Positions 17,047-25,333 of a DNA stretch of 64,000 nt are shown in pieces. The stretch is from IMG/VR virus record IMGVR_UViG_3300047494_000112, positions 123,325 through 187,324 of that record. One strand, written 5' to 3'. The position numbers and the translations under genes were made by a program. This DNA comes from a virus. The stretch's first letter is position 1; every line of letters starts with the position of its first letter. The notes beneath the pieces were generated by a model that was given only the letters and a program-made list of their open reading frames with translations, searched no databases and was not told the origin of the DNA.

Positions 17047-17073
17047 GGAGAGGGGAGGGTCGACCTCCTCTCC
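17047..17073 (+). terminator. GC-rich hairpin after the Met-rich protein
   Basis: GGAGAGG pairs with CCTCTCC, with a further inner GTCGAC palindrome. No good T-run, so it may attenuate or protect mRNA rather than fully terminate. Confidence 0.5.
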
Positions 17074-17129
17074 GTCTACATTTAATCGACGTAAAAAAAG
17101 CTGGTTTGACGAATAATAGGAGAAAGTAA

Positions 17130-18041
17130 ATGGGTAATAGTAGCTGGACAGCCGTAGATAATGTTACCGGGGTAACTGCAAGCATGGCTTATGCTTCAAA
17201 TGCCAATCTGCGTAGCAACAAACGTCTTGAGGATATTTTTGTCAATAATACTATCCAAAAGACAATGGATCCCATTCATATCACATTTCGTGAATCGCGT
17301 GATTCAGAAGCTAATCCTAATTCGTTGGCTATTATTCTGGGATTGGATGTCACCGGTAGCATGGGTATGATCGCTGATGACATGGCAAAACGTAGTCTCG
17401 GAGTCTTGATGGATGAGATTCATAAGCGCAAAAATGAATATGATCCACATATCATGATCATGGGTATAGGTGACGTGGAGTACGATCAATCTTTTCTGCA
17501 AGTTAGCCAATTTGAAGCTGACTTGAGGATTGATGATGAGCTGCAAAAGCTACACATTGAAAAAGGTGGTGGCGGTAATAATTCTGAGTCTTATAATCTA
17601 GCTTGGTGGTTTGCGGCCAACAAGACAAAAATTGACTGCTGGGAAAAACGTTCACAAAAAGGTTTGGTGTTCACAATTGGTGATGAATTGCCTCCACCAG
17701 AGGTAAGTAAGACATCTTTTCGCCGCCTTTCTCATCCTGTTCAAGCTGACATTGACTCTAAAGAGCTTCTTTTAGAAGCTCAGAAAACCTATGATGTATT
17801 TCACATTATTGTTGAGGAAGGGAGTTACGCTTTATCAAGAAAAAAGCCTGTCATTGCAGCATGGACTGAATTACTAGGTAAACGCGCACTACCCTTGTCC
17901 GATTACAAGCGTTTGCCTGTTGTAATTTTATCTGCAATTGAAGTAAACCAAGGAGCTGATCCTCTTGAGGTAGCAAATTCTTGGCAAGACAAAAAAGACA
18001 AAGTCGTTGTTTTACATGCTTTCGGTTTAGACAAACAGTAA
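17130..18041 (+). CDS. von Willebrand A (vWA) domain protein
   Basis: Encodes 303 aa with AGGAGAAAG before ATG 17130. A short N-terminal extension leads to a vWA Rossmann-like fold. The strand LAIILGLDVTGSMG carries a MIDAS-type metal site (Asp73, Thr75, Ser77; DxTxS for the usual DxSxS). A later TIGDE near residue 188 supplies the expected distal Asp. GGGGNNSESYN fits the loop with the MIDAS Thr/Ser. vWA proteins bind partners through the metal and often work with AAA+ ATPases, but no AAA+ gene is next to it. No signal peptide, so cytoplasmic. Confidence 0.8.
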   Translation: MGNSSWTAVDNVTGVTASMAYASNANLRSNKRLEDIFVNNTIQKTMDPIHITFRESRDSEANPNSLAIILGLDVTGSMGMIADDMAKRSLGVLMDEIHKRKNEYDPHIMIMGIGDVEYDQSFLQVSQFEADLRIDDELQKLHIEKGGGGNNSESYNLAWWFAANKTKIDCWEKRSQKGLVFTIGDELPPPEVSKTSFRRLSHPVQADIDSKELLLEAQKTYDVFHIIVEEGSYALSRKKPVIAAWTELLGKRALPLSDYKRLPVVILSAIEVNQGADPLEVANSWQDKKDKVVVLHAFGLDKQ

Positions 18042-18057
18042 AAAAGGAGTTTTGAAA

Positions 18058-18285
18058 ATGAGTAACGAATTAAAGAAACACTACTATGTCAAATCTGACA
18101 ACTATTTCTTTTTCTTGACAGATCAAGAAGAGTACTGCTGGCTAGAAGAACAAGATGAAGCTACAGTATTTGATATGGATGATGCTATGACATTAGGACG
18201 AATGATCAAAAAATATAATCCTAAAGCCAAAATAACCCTATGTGTTCAAGAGATGATTGAAATTACTTTACAAGAGGGAGAATAG
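18058..18285 (+). CDS. small protein, paralogue of the next gene
   Basis: Encodes 75 aa from ATG 18058 (AAGGAG upstream). Pattern YYVKSDNYFFFL, then aromatic and acidic residues, then a helix ending in EMIEI. The next gene has the same layout, so they form a tandem duplicate pair. Function unknown. Confidence 0.65.
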   Translation: MSNELKKHYYVKSDNYFFFLTDQEEYCWLEEQDEATVFDMDDAMTLGRMIKKYNPKAKITLCVQEMIEITLQEGE

Positions 18286-18286
18286 T

Positions 18287-18529
18287 ATGAATAAATACTA
18301 CGTTAAATCTGGTGTCATGTATCTTTCATTGAGTAAATCAGGTGAAAATTATACGATGTGGGAATCAGATACAGATGACGCAACTTGGTTTTCAAAAGAA
18401 AATGCTATTGTTATGGCTACACTTTTAAAGACTCGCTTTCCAAAAGAAAGTATTCGAGTTGTGGGTTTAGAGATTTCTGAGATTGACATAGACGAGCCGG
18501 AAGAAAAACGTCCAACACGACTCCGTTAA
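18287..18529 (+). CDS. small protein, paralogue of the previous gene
   Basis: Encodes 80 aa from ATG 18287 behind GAGGGAGAATAGT. Shares YYVKSG at the start, a Trp/Asp-rich middle (DDATWFSKENA) and LEISEI near the end with the preceding 75-aa protein. Arg/Pro-rich final residues. Confidence 0.65.
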   Translation: MNKYYVKSGVMYLSLSKSGENYTMWESDTDDATWFSKENAIVMATLLKTRFPKESIRVVGLEISEIDIDEPEEKRPTRLR

Positions 18530-18543
18530 AGTGTTTCAACCTG

Positions 18544-18570
18544 GGAGGGGGTGCAGAAATTACCCCCTCC
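18544..18570 (+). terminator. strong G/C hairpin terminator
   Basis: GGAGGGGGT pairs with ACCCCCTCC (9 bp) and is followed by AATTCTTTG. It separates the vWA-cluster genes from the purine enzyme gene. Confidence 0.65.
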
Positions 18571-18593
18571 AATTCTTTGTGGGAGAGCTGAAA

Positions 18594-19808
18594 ATGGTAC
18601 TCGAAGGCCATGCTATCATCGGAGCAGGCTACGGAGATGAGGGAAAAGGTTTAATTACTCACTACAAATGCAGATCAATTAAAAAACAATTGGGTAGAGT
18701 TATAAACGTTAGGTTCAACGGCGGGGCTCAGGCGGGCCATACAACATACAGCGAAAAAACTAATACTCGCCATGTATTTAATACATTCGGTTCAGGTACA
18801 ATGGCAGGAGTAAAAACTCACCTATCAGAATTCTTTCTCTTTGATCCTTTAATGTTTGAGCGTGAGAGAACTACTCTTCGTGAAAAAAACATTCCTTTTC
18901 AGCGACCAACCATTAGTCCACTTTGTTACATGGTAACCTTTATAGATATTATTCTAAATCAATCTGCTGAGATATTGAGAGGCTCTAATAGACATGGGTC
19001 TTGCGGCATGGGAATTGGAGAAACTGTCGAACGCTCTGAAAATTCAGATTACGATTTTGTTGTTGGAAATCTTGCCGGTGATAACAAAGGACATCTGCTA
19101 GAGATTTTAATGGACTGTTGGAAAAACTACCTACCTGAAAGAGCCGAAAAATTAGGCGTTACTTCGGATAAATATGAAGAATTAGAAATGAAGCTCTTTT
19201 TTGAAGACAAAGACTATGCTCATTTCATGTTGTCTAAATGGTACGATAGTGCTAAACAAGCATTACGCCATATTACTTTGGTTCCTGATGAACAGCTTGA
19301 AGCTGAAGGAGTTGTATTTGAAGGAGCGCAAGGCTTAAAATTAGATATGGATAATGGAACTTTTCCATACGTCACTCGGTCAAATACAGGATTGACTAAC
19401 GTTGCTAAACTCTGTGAAAAAATGAATGTAGGCGTGTTGAATACAACCTATGTTTCTCGTACTTATAAAACCCGACACGGAGAGGGTCCAATGCTACATG
19501 AATTAGAAGGCCCTCCTTCTATGCAGTTTGCAGATCAAACCAATAAACCAAATCCGTATCAAGGCTCGCTACGATTTGGCTTACTTGACTTAGATGAGCT
19601 AATGCAAGATATATTGGCAGATGCAAGTAAAGCACGGACAACTGTATCTGTTGCACTTACCTGTTGTGATCAGATACCTGATGGCACTTTTGTCGTTACT
19701 AATGGAAAAGCTGAAAAAATGACAGCAATGGAAATAGCCAAAAAAATTGGCATTACAAAGCTAATGTCATATGGTCCAACGGTAAAGGACATTAAGAAAG
19801 TTTGCTAA
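18594..19808 (+). CDS. purA: adenylosuccinate synthetase family enzyme (PurA/PurZ-like)
   Basis: Encodes 404 aa; ATG 18594 chosen over an upstream start at 18531 that would cross the hairpin. The nucleotide loop is GAGYGDEGKG, with Asp15 where PurA has its catalytic Asp13. RFNGGAQAGHT supplies the second catalytic His (His49). SCGMGIGETVER, FEGAQGLKLDMDNG and FPYVTRSNT are family signatures. PurA joins IMP and aspartate with GTP on the way to AMP. Phage PurZ does the equivalent step on dGMP for 2-aminoadenine DNA and, as I recall, lacks that Asp. The retained Asp favours PurA chemistry, but TRHGEGP and the shortened C-terminus recall viral or archaeal forms. Confidence 0.78.
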   Translation: MVLEGHAIIGAGYGDEGKGLITHYKCRSIKKQLGRVINVRFNGGAQAGHTTYSEKTNTRHVFNTFGSGTMAGVKTHLSEFFLFDPLMFERERTTLREKNIPFQRPTISPLCYMVTFIDIILNQSAEILRGSNRHGSCGMGIGETVERSENSDYDFVVGNLAGDNKGHLLEILMDCWKNYLPERAEKLGVTSDKYEELEMKLFFEDKDYAHFMLSKWYDSAKQALRHITLVPDEQLEAEGVVFEGAQGLKLDMDNGTFPYVTRSNTGLTNVAKLCEKMNVGVLNTTYVSRTYKTRHGEGPMLHELEGPPSMQFADQTNKPNPYQGSLRFGLLDLDELMQDILADASKARTTVSVALTCCDQIPDGTFVVTNGKAEKMTAMEIAKKIGITKLMSYGPTVKDIKKVC

Positions 19809-19809
19809 C

Positions 19810-20253
19810 GTGCCAATAGATTTAATTGAAAGAGGTAAAGCTCTTTGTAAGCATTTTCCGGACTCTGAATCATGTGGAATCTGTAACACAACAATTGAAG
19901 TTCAACAGCATCACTTGTGGCCTAGACATCTTCATGGTCCTGAAGATGGGCCACTATTTCCTATATGCTCAGCTCACCATCTAATGATACATCATTTAGC
20001 AGGTAAGGAAAAAGAAATTCCACCTGGTTTTAATGAGAACCAAATCAAACTAATTAAACTGCTTGTGCAATTTATCAATATTGCCAAGGTACAAGCTGAA
20101 GATTTAGATCCGACTATGCTTGATCGAAAAATAATGTTCACAGTACCTCAAGCTCTACTTAAAAGAGCGCATAAACGCAAGCAGGATAAAGGCTACAGTC
20201 GTCTTCAAGATTATTTGACTGACCTGATACTTCAAGATACAATGGAGCTCTAA
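19810..20253 (+). CDS. HNH-type zinc protein
   Basis: Encodes 147 aa from GTG 19810, one base after the purine enzyme. Cys22-x2-Cys25, then HHLWPRHL (His34/35), then PICSAHHLMIHHL (Cys53, His56/57) gives the zinc-plus-HNH layout of small nicking or homing-type nucleases. C-terminal helices look like a DNA-binding extension. Could instead be a non-catalytic HNH-fold protein; no intron or intein is seen nearby. Confidence 0.7.
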   Translation: MPIDLIERGKALCKHFPDSESCGICNTTIEVQQHHLWPRHLHGPEDGPLFPICSAHHLMIHHLAGKEKEIPPGFNENQIKLIKLLVQFINIAKVQAEDLDPTMLDRKIMFTVPQALLKRAHKRKQDKGYSRLQDYLTDLILQDTMEL

Positions 20254-20360
20254 TTTAGGTAAAAAAATGTACTTTGTAGTAAAAGTGTGTATAACAACAA
20301 TTTGTTGTAGTCTAATCCTTAAACAAATGAAACGTCTGATCTAAAAATCTGAAATACCAA

Positions 20361-20389
20361 TTGCAGATTTTTGTAAGGTTTGTTATAAT
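20361..20389 (+). promoter_or_regulatory. sigma70-type promoter candidate
   Basis: TATAAT at 20384-20389 is a perfect -10, with TTGCAG at 20361-20366 exactly 17 nt upstream. It lies in the 185-nt gap before the gene at 20439, which otherwise holds only AT-rich sequence. Confidence 0.6.
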
Positions 20390-20438
20390 TTAGGTACACC
20401 AACTATGCGTAAATTTTGGTGAACAAAAGGGGTGAGGT

Positions 20439-21107
20439 ATGAATGAAAAAACTGAGTCGCCACTAGAAAATAAAGATAAACGCCGACAACCTATTGCTTT
20501 AAACGTTAGGTGTGGTAGCTGTATCTTTTTTGAGGATCGGGCGCATCAAGCGTTCAAAAAACCTTGCTCAACGTTGGGAGTAAAAAAGTTTAGTCGGCCC
20601 TGCATCAAATTCTTTGCCAACCCTTTTCATTTTCTTCAAGATGATCCTGAGTACAAGCTTGTTAATCGATTATTGGTAAAATACGGGAAGCAACTGCCTA
20701 CTTTGGTAGCTTGGTTAAATCAAGAATCCTCCACAAAGAAAACAGGATTTACATTTGGACAGACTGTGTACGTCCGAATGCTAGGTGATGATTATCTATT
20801 AAATTATGCTAAAGCAACAGTAATATCTTCAAGCAAAGAACAGGTTTATGTTCAAGGCAAAAAGTTAGGCAAGGGTGGCACTTATTTACATGATTCAGTT
20901 TTAACTGAAGAGCAATGGAGTCGCAAAAAGAAAAATTTGATAAAGCATAAACGGATACGAGATCCAAAAGAAAAGGAATACTACAAGATAACAGTCACAC
21001 CTAAAAAAGCTGTTGATTACGAAATTCCTACAATTGATCAGTTTGCAAAAACAATGAGCAAAGTCAAAGATAAAAAGACAAATAGTCGAGTCATTATTGT
21101 CAAGTGA
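20439..21107 (+). CDS. hypothetical basic protein with Cys cluster
   Basis: Encodes 222 aa behind GGGGTGAGGT, first gene after the promoter. Near the N-terminus RCGSCIFFED and a later PCSTLG..SRPC offer four Cys for one metal site. The C-terminal half is Lys-rich. Function unknown. Confidence 0.65.
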   Translation: MNEKTESPLENKDKRRQPIALNVRCGSCIFFEDRAHQAFKKPCSTLGVKKFSRPCIKFFANPFHFLQDDPEYKLVNRLLVKYGKQLPTLVAWLNQESSTKKTGFTFGQTVYVRMLGDDYLLNYAKATVISSSKEQVYVQGKKLGKGGTYLHDSVLTEEQWSRKKKNLIKHKRIRDPKEKEYYKITVTPKKAVDYEIPTIDQFAKTMSKVKDKKTNSRVIIVK

Positions 21108-21113
21108 TTTCAT

Positions 21114-22283
21114 TTGCAGGATATTGTTCCTGTAAATCTTCCAAAGAGGGCTCAAGCTTTGACACAGATAAGAGTAAGCGATAGCACATGGAAACAGCTA
21201 TCAAAAGACAATGATTCCTCATTGGCAACAGTGTTGCTACAATCAATACCCAATTCAACAAATTTATCTTCTGACGCAGTTACCGATATAAAAGTTGCAA
21301 TGCTTGGCTATATAATGCACGTTAACGATTTCAATGATCTAAAGAGGGTAGTTAGATATTGGGATTTAGAGACCAATGACAGCTATAAATTACTACATGG
21401 AATCTTGGAAAACTTTGAGACAAACTTGGGTCTCAAACAAGCATTGCTAATCTGTTTGAATAAGATGAGAGATAAAGAACGTATCAACTACACTAGCTTA
21501 ATGCGAACCTGTGACATTACTGCTGGGAATGAGGTGTGGCTTACAGCTCTAAAAGGAATCAATTTCAAAGGCAACTTGCTCACAAAGGTAAAAGAAAGAC
21601 CTTTGTTGATACCTAAACAAGTAAAGCGCAACTGTCAAGAAACGATGAAAAATTTAGAACAGTACGTTACTAGATTCGTGTATCATTCTCTGCATTTTGT
21701 GGTAAAATATAATCAGATGGATCACAAAGACATGATCTCTGATTTGATGCGTAAAGGGGTTGAAACGTATTACCGAGTTACACCTATGCAGGTTGATTTA
21801 CATAGAGAAAACAGCGTAAAGCGGTCAATTCATAATCAAGGCATGAAAGAAATTTCCTTTTTTACCAGCAAGAAGCGTGCTCGCATTGTGAAAACAGGAG
21901 AAGGGGAATACGAGACTAAAGAGCAGTCTCTCCACAATAAGGAGGGTTTTATCAATGATTCTAAAATGGGCGATGCTAATTGGCAATTACCTACTCTAAG
22001 ATTTGAGACTGAGCGAGTAATGCAGCAATACATTGAAGCTAATCGCAAGCAAGCACATATTGTCCTTAAGCTAATGTTTAAGGACAATGATGCGTATTTT
22101 GAAAAATACGTTCGTACTAAAATGAGAGCTAGTGAAGATCACAGCATAGAAAATCTAGCAGCTAGTCGTCCTAAAAACTACACAAAATTTATTGCCGACT
22201 ATCACGATATTCCAGAACTTACAGTTCGTAGAATTGCCTATGAGCTACTAAGAGCCTTTAACGGCGAACAAACAACCTCTTAA
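21114..22283 (+). CDS. hypothetical protein
   Basis: Encodes 389 aa from TTG 21114, the only plausible early start, with no good ribosome site; translation may be coupled to the gene 6 nt upstream. Helical with many charged residues; no catalytic motif recognised. A large unknown of the same transcript. Confidence 0.65.
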   Translation: MQDIVPVNLPKRAQALTQIRVSDSTWKQLSKDNDSSLATVLLQSIPNSTNLSSDAVTDIKVAMLGYIMHVNDFNDLKRVVRYWDLETNDSYKLLHGILENFETNLGLKQALLICLNKMRDKERINYTSLMRTCDITAGNEVWLTALKGINFKGNLLTKVKERPLLIPKQVKRNCQETMKNLEQYVTRFVYHSLHFVVKYNQMDHKDMISDLMRKGVETYYRVTPMQVDLHRENSVKRSIHNQGMKEISFFTSKKRARIVKTGEGEYETKEQSLHNKEGFINDSKMGDANWQLPTLRFETERVMQQYIEANRKQAHIVLKLMFKDNDAYFEKYVRTKMRASEDHSIENLAASRPKNYTKFIADYHDIPELTVRRIAYELLRAFNGEQTTS

Positions 22284-22309
22284 CTCACTCACAAAAGGAC
22301 AAAAAGTAA

Positions 22310-23017
22310 ATGGCAAAGATTGCTTGCAAACACACTGGGCATGTTTTCTATACTACCTCTGATCTAAAAATTGTGCCACTGGTTTCATTTAGTTTGATCT
22401 CGGTGCTATCACCAGCTCTACCTTCTTCCGAAGAAGGCCGTACGGCATTTCAGATCACTGAGCGTGTCGAAGCCAAAGTGTTGGCGCAGTTTAACTCGAA
22501 TAGTTTCATGCTATCAAGTGCAAAAAAGACAAAGAAACGTGTCAAGAATGAGGATGATAACGAAGCTGAAGACGAGGAAATGCACATTCCTTCTTTGGGT
22601 CAATACAGCGAAATTATTCACGAAGCAACAGTAGATTCGTTTTCTGAAATTAATGCTGTTGGCGTTGAGAGTAGCCAAGTGTACGCTATGATGGGCGACA
22701 AAAACAAGAAGAAGCTTCAAATGCGTTTACGCAACCTAATCAGCGCTGTTGCTGAAAAAGAAGCAATTGCAACAAATGCTGAATTGCTTGCTGACAACAC
22801 AACACTAGCAGCAGCTGAGGCAAAGATTGACGAGCTTTCTTTTAAGATTAATCGTCTCCTGTTGGCGTATTCGACAAAGCCTTTCATCGCATTAAAGCCT
22901 CTTGGTGAAGCGGTAGACGAGTATGCTACAAAGTACGGCGTTTCAGATGAGGACAAAGCCAAATTGTCTAGTTCTCTACTCAAACAGTATCATGATGGCT
23001 TTTCTGTAACAGGCTAA
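22310..23017 (+). CDS. hypothetical helical protein
   Basis: Encodes 235 aa with AAAGGACAAAAAGTAA upstream. A central KKTKKRVKNEDDNEAEDEE linker splits a beta-rich head from a long Ala/Leu/Glu helical region (about 135-185). Followed at once by a strong terminator. Not recognised. Confidence 0.65.
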   Translation: MAKIACKHTGHVFYTTSDLKIVPLVSFSLISVLSPALPSSEEGRTAFQITERVEAKVLAQFNSNSFMLSSAKKTKKRVKNEDDNEAEDEEMHIPSLGQYSEIIHEATVDSFSEINAVGVESSQVYAMMGDKNKKKLQMRLRNLISAVAEKEAIATNAELLADNTTLAAAEAKIDELSFKINRLLLAYSTKPFIALKPLGEAVDEYATKYGVSDEDKAKLSSSLLKQYHDGFSVTG

Positions 23018-23036
23018 TACGCTAAAATTAGGCATG

Positions 23037-23069
23037 AGGCCCATTGGCGAAAGCTAGTGGGCCTTTTTT
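23037..23069 (+). terminator. Rho-independent terminator
   Basis: AGGCCCA pairs with TGGGCCT around a 14-nt loop, followed directly by a run of six T. Ends the 20.4-23.0 kb transcript. Confidence 0.85.
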
Positions 23070-23293
23070 CATATCAGAACTTGCTCGGATTCTTTTACTA
23101 TGTGGATAGCAAAGCAAAATGCCTACAAACACCCAGGATTTGTACAGTTTATCTGTATTGTAGTTTGTAGTAATAACAAAAATCCACTGTTTCCTATTAA
23201 ATCCAAAGAGTTGTAGGTATAGAGTTGAGTCAATCCAATGGATTTTGCATACCTGCTATGCAGTAAAAGATGGTAAAATGTAGTCAGATGCCA
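23070..23293. other. gene-free AT-rich spacer
   Basis: Part of a 384-nt gap (23018-23401). Between terminator and promoter I see no ORF with a ribosome site, only AT-rich sequence with short repeated ATCC and TTGTAG words. It marks the junction to the GC-richer island. Confidence 0.5.
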
Positions 23294-23322
23294 TTTACAG
23301 ACCTCTCCTAGTCGTGTAAAAT
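23294..23322 (+). promoter_or_regulatory. strong sigma70-type promoter
   Basis: TTTACA (23294-23299) and TAAAAT (23317-23322) each match consensus 5 of 6, with a 17-nt spacer. Expected start near 23329, at the left arm of an inverted repeat. Drives the island genes from 23402. Confidence 0.7.
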
Positions 23323-23328
23323 TGGGAC

Positions 23329-23363
23329 ACGTTCACCATGCGCGGATTTCAGCAGGTGAACGT
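23329..23363 (+). promoter_or_regulatory. 9-bp inverted repeat at the predicted transcript start
   Basis: ACGTTCACC and GGTGAACGT are perfect complements separated by 17 nt. Position just after the -10 fits an operator or a 5' mRNA hairpin. Confidence 0.5.
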
Positions 23364-23401
23364 TTCACTCAAAACAACTGATATGGAATGGAGATACTGA
23401 C

Positions 23402-23698
23402 ATGACGACACTTACCAACAAAAACATTGCCACCGTGCTGCCCGCTTTCATGGCGCAGGCTGATCAGCTTGGCTTGAAGCGCATGAAGGTCGAAAAGGCA
23501 CATGTCATCGGCCCTGTGTTTCATGCTGGTCCCAAGGTGGCTGTGTACTTTACGCGCCGTGAAGGCGAGGAATTGGCACTGAACCTGATGTTCAGGGGCC
23601 GAGTGGTTCGGCAGTACAGCGGCAAGCTGAATGACGAAAAGGTTGCAAAGAAGCTCGCTCGGTGGGGCCGCCGCGCCGCTTTCAGCAAGGCCAACTAA
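23402..23698 (+). CDS. small basic protein, first gene of the GC-rich island
   Basis: Encodes 98 aa behind GGAGATACTGAC. Base composition is visibly GC-richer than upstream genes. The layout N..A..LP.F...(G)LKRMK..HAGPKVAVYF.R recurs in the C-terminal half of the 253-aa protein at 24087, so both carry the same small domain. Its own terminator follows. Function unknown. Confidence 0.65.
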   Translation: MTTLTNKNIATVLPAFMAQADQLGLKRMKVEKAHVIGPVFHAGPKVAVYFTRREGEELALNLMFRGRVVRQYSGKLNDEKVAKKLARWGRRAAFSKAN

Positions 23699-23705
23699 TC
23701 GGCAC

Positions 23706-23737
23706 AAAGTGGGACACTTCAAGTGTCCCACTTTTCC
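23706..23737 (+). terminator. Rho-independent terminator
   Basis: AAGTGGGACACTT pairs perfectly with AAGTGTCCCACTT around a single-base gap, followed by TTCC. Very stable, so the 98-aa protein is probably a separate abundant message. Confidence 0.75.
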
Positions 23738-23763
23738 TTCCCTCATGATAACGGAGAATAGGC

Positions 23764-24084
23764 ATGTATCCTTATGTTCACTCAGGCCGCAAGTCGCCTT
23801 ATCAGCTTCGGAAAGAACTGGCGGCTGCGCTGAAAGCTGAGAAAAAAGCTGAGGCTGCCTCAGCACGAGGCAAGTGGCGAATAATTTTTGGCCAAACTTA
23901 CTGTCGCGTGTTCAGTAACGTGCTGAAAAACGGTCAACAGCGTGTCAAGTTGTACGGCCACGTTCGCCTTACACCTAAACAGGTCAAAAAGAAGCTGGAG
24001 GGCGCGGGCTACATTGTAGCTAAATGTGAAAATACTTTTGGCGGCTCGGTTACCGCCTACGTACAACCAAGAGCGGGAGAATAA
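23764..24084 (+). CDS. hypothetical basic protein
   Basis: Encodes 106 aa with ACGGAGAATAGGC upstream. Lys/Arg/Ala-rich head followed by a beta-rich body (WRIIFGQTYCRVF, RVKLYGHVRLT) and helix LTPKQVKKKLEGAGY; may be a distant relative of the domain in its neighbours. GC-rich codons. Confidence 0.6.
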   Translation: MYPYVHSGRKSPYQLRKELAAALKAEKKAEAASARGKWRIIFGQTYCRVFSNVLKNGQQRVKLYGHVRLTPKQVKKKLEGAGYIVAKCENTFGGSVTAYVQPRAGE

Positions 24085-24086
24085 GC

Positions 24087-24848
24087 ATGTCAAAAATTAA
24101 AGCAATTTATGGCTGCGTGATCGTAAAAGGCAAAGAATACTCGGATGATGAAATCCGAAAGCTTGTCGGAAAAAATGTAAAGGGCTGGCGTTACGGCGGC
24201 GATCAGTCAAACGAGGAAAGTAATATCTGCATCGTATTTAAATCCGGTGACAGTATCGAATATGGCTGGCCGGATTCAAATGCACTTGAGGAATGTTTGG
24301 CCTGTATTGAAAGGTTCGATCCTTCCCCTTTTGCAAAGGCAACGCAAATCCTGTCCGAAAAGAATTTTGCAAAGTTGCTGCCTAACTTTGCAGCTAAGCT
24401 GAAAGAGCTTGGCTTCCGGCAGCAGGCGGACAAGTCATCCATACTGAATTTCTACCACAAGAACCCCAGCGTGTGCTTTACGTTTGAGCGCATTGACGGT
24501 CAATTGCGTTTCATGTGTTACGGCAATATTCTCTGTGCCGGCCCGATGACCGAACAGCAGCTACTTAACGCGCTGGAAAAGTTTACTCGGGCGCGTAAGC
24601 CAATGAAAGCGCTGAAGCACAAAGAGGCAACACAGGAGGAATTGGAGGAAGCTTTCAACCTGGTGAAAAACAATAAGCATTGGAAAAATCCAATCAACAA
24701 AACGATCAAGGACCCTGGCCGCGAAATGCAAGGCTTGATTGTTGAGGCAGTGGCACATTATACTGGCTCTTTTCCCGAAATCAGCACGTTGCCTGGCGGC
24801 AAAATTAACGTGCGTGCCGCCGGCTACTATTCAACAATAGGAGCGTAG
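24087..24848 (+). CDS. hypothetical protein sharing a domain with the 23402 protein
   Basis: Encodes 253 aa, 2 nt after the preceding stop. Residues about 88-170 (NFAAKLKELGF through NALEKF) line up by eye with the 98-aa protein at 23402. The N-terminal 80 residues and the C-terminal 70 are extra. Function unknown. Confidence 0.65.
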   Translation: MSKIKAIYGCVIVKGKEYSDDEIRKLVGKNVKGWRYGGDQSNEESNICIVFKSGDSIEYGWPDSNALEECLACIERFDPSPFAKATQILSEKNFAKLLPNFAAKLKELGFRQQADKSSILNFYHKNPSVCFTFERIDGQLRFMCYGNILCAGPMTEQQLLNALEKFTRARKPMKALKHKEATQEELEEAFNLVKNNKHWKNPINKTIKDPGREMQGLIVEAVAHYTGSFPEISTLPGGKINVRAAGYYSTIGA

Positions 24849-24850
24849 TA

Positions 24851-24949
24851 GTGTCCTGCAAACAAAGGCTACTTGCAACCGTGTTGTTGCCTTCAGCATT
24901 GGCTGCTTGGGGATACGTTGCCTACATGTTTTGGACAATTATTAACTAA
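24851..24949 (+). CDS. 32-aa single-pass membrane peptide
   Basis: GTG 24851 has a strong AGGAGCG 7 nt upstream. The product starts with basic SCKQR and then is one hydrophobic segment, LLATVLLPSALAAWGYVAYM, ending WTIIN. Fits a tiny inner-membrane protein; possible roles (lysis or toxin-like) are guesses. Confidence 0.5.
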   Translation: MSCKQRLLATVLLPSALAAWGYVAYMFWTIIN

Positions 24950-24965
24950 AGGGATTAAGGCAATC

Positions 24966-25253
24966 ATGAAAGAAACGCTAAAGTCTTTTAATTCTTGGCT
25001 GGCCGATGAGAAAGCCAAAGAAAGTTCACTCTATGATTGTTGGGAAACAACTTGTAACACCTTTGGCGAACAAAAGGCTCGATACTTTTTATCGACGATA
25101 GACTTTCCTGTCCTTCACACACACCAGGTTTGGTGTGAGGTGTTGACACAGATAATGATTGATTGTGTGCATGATTTTCAGGACAACAAAAGAACAAAAC
25201 AGTCAATTGTTCCGGCAAAATCAAACGTTGTCCCTTTCAAGCCAAAAATTTGA
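24966..25253 (+). CDS. hypothetical protein
   Basis: Encodes 95 aa from ATG 24966; a longer in-frame start at 24873 would cover the membrane peptide gene and is rejected. Two Cys and several Trp in the middle, basic end. Function unknown. Confidence 0.6.
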   Translation: MKETLKSFNSWLADEKAKESSLYDCWETTCNTFGEQKARYFLSTIDFPVLHTHQVWCEVLTQIMIDCVHDFQDNKRTKQSIVPAKSNVVPFKPKI

Positions 25254-25259
25254 AACTAA

Positions 25260-25312
25260 TGCCTACCGGGCGAGATTGTAAATTGGTCTCGCTAGGCAGA
25301 CAATAGTTGTCT
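25260..25312 (+). terminator. tandem hairpins between genes
   Basis: TGCCTA..GCGAGA pairs with TCTCGC..TAGGCA (25260-25298), followed by AGACAA/TTGTCT (25298-25312). No T-run; either a terminator or a structured leader of the gene at 25334. Confidence 0.45.
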
Positions 25313-25333
25313 GGATTCAAAGGAGAAATTCAA

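Noticed and set aside
18594-19808. A firm call of PurZ and a 2-aminoadenine genome
   Set aside because: The catalytic Asp of PurA is retained and no other Z-DNA gene is visible in this window.
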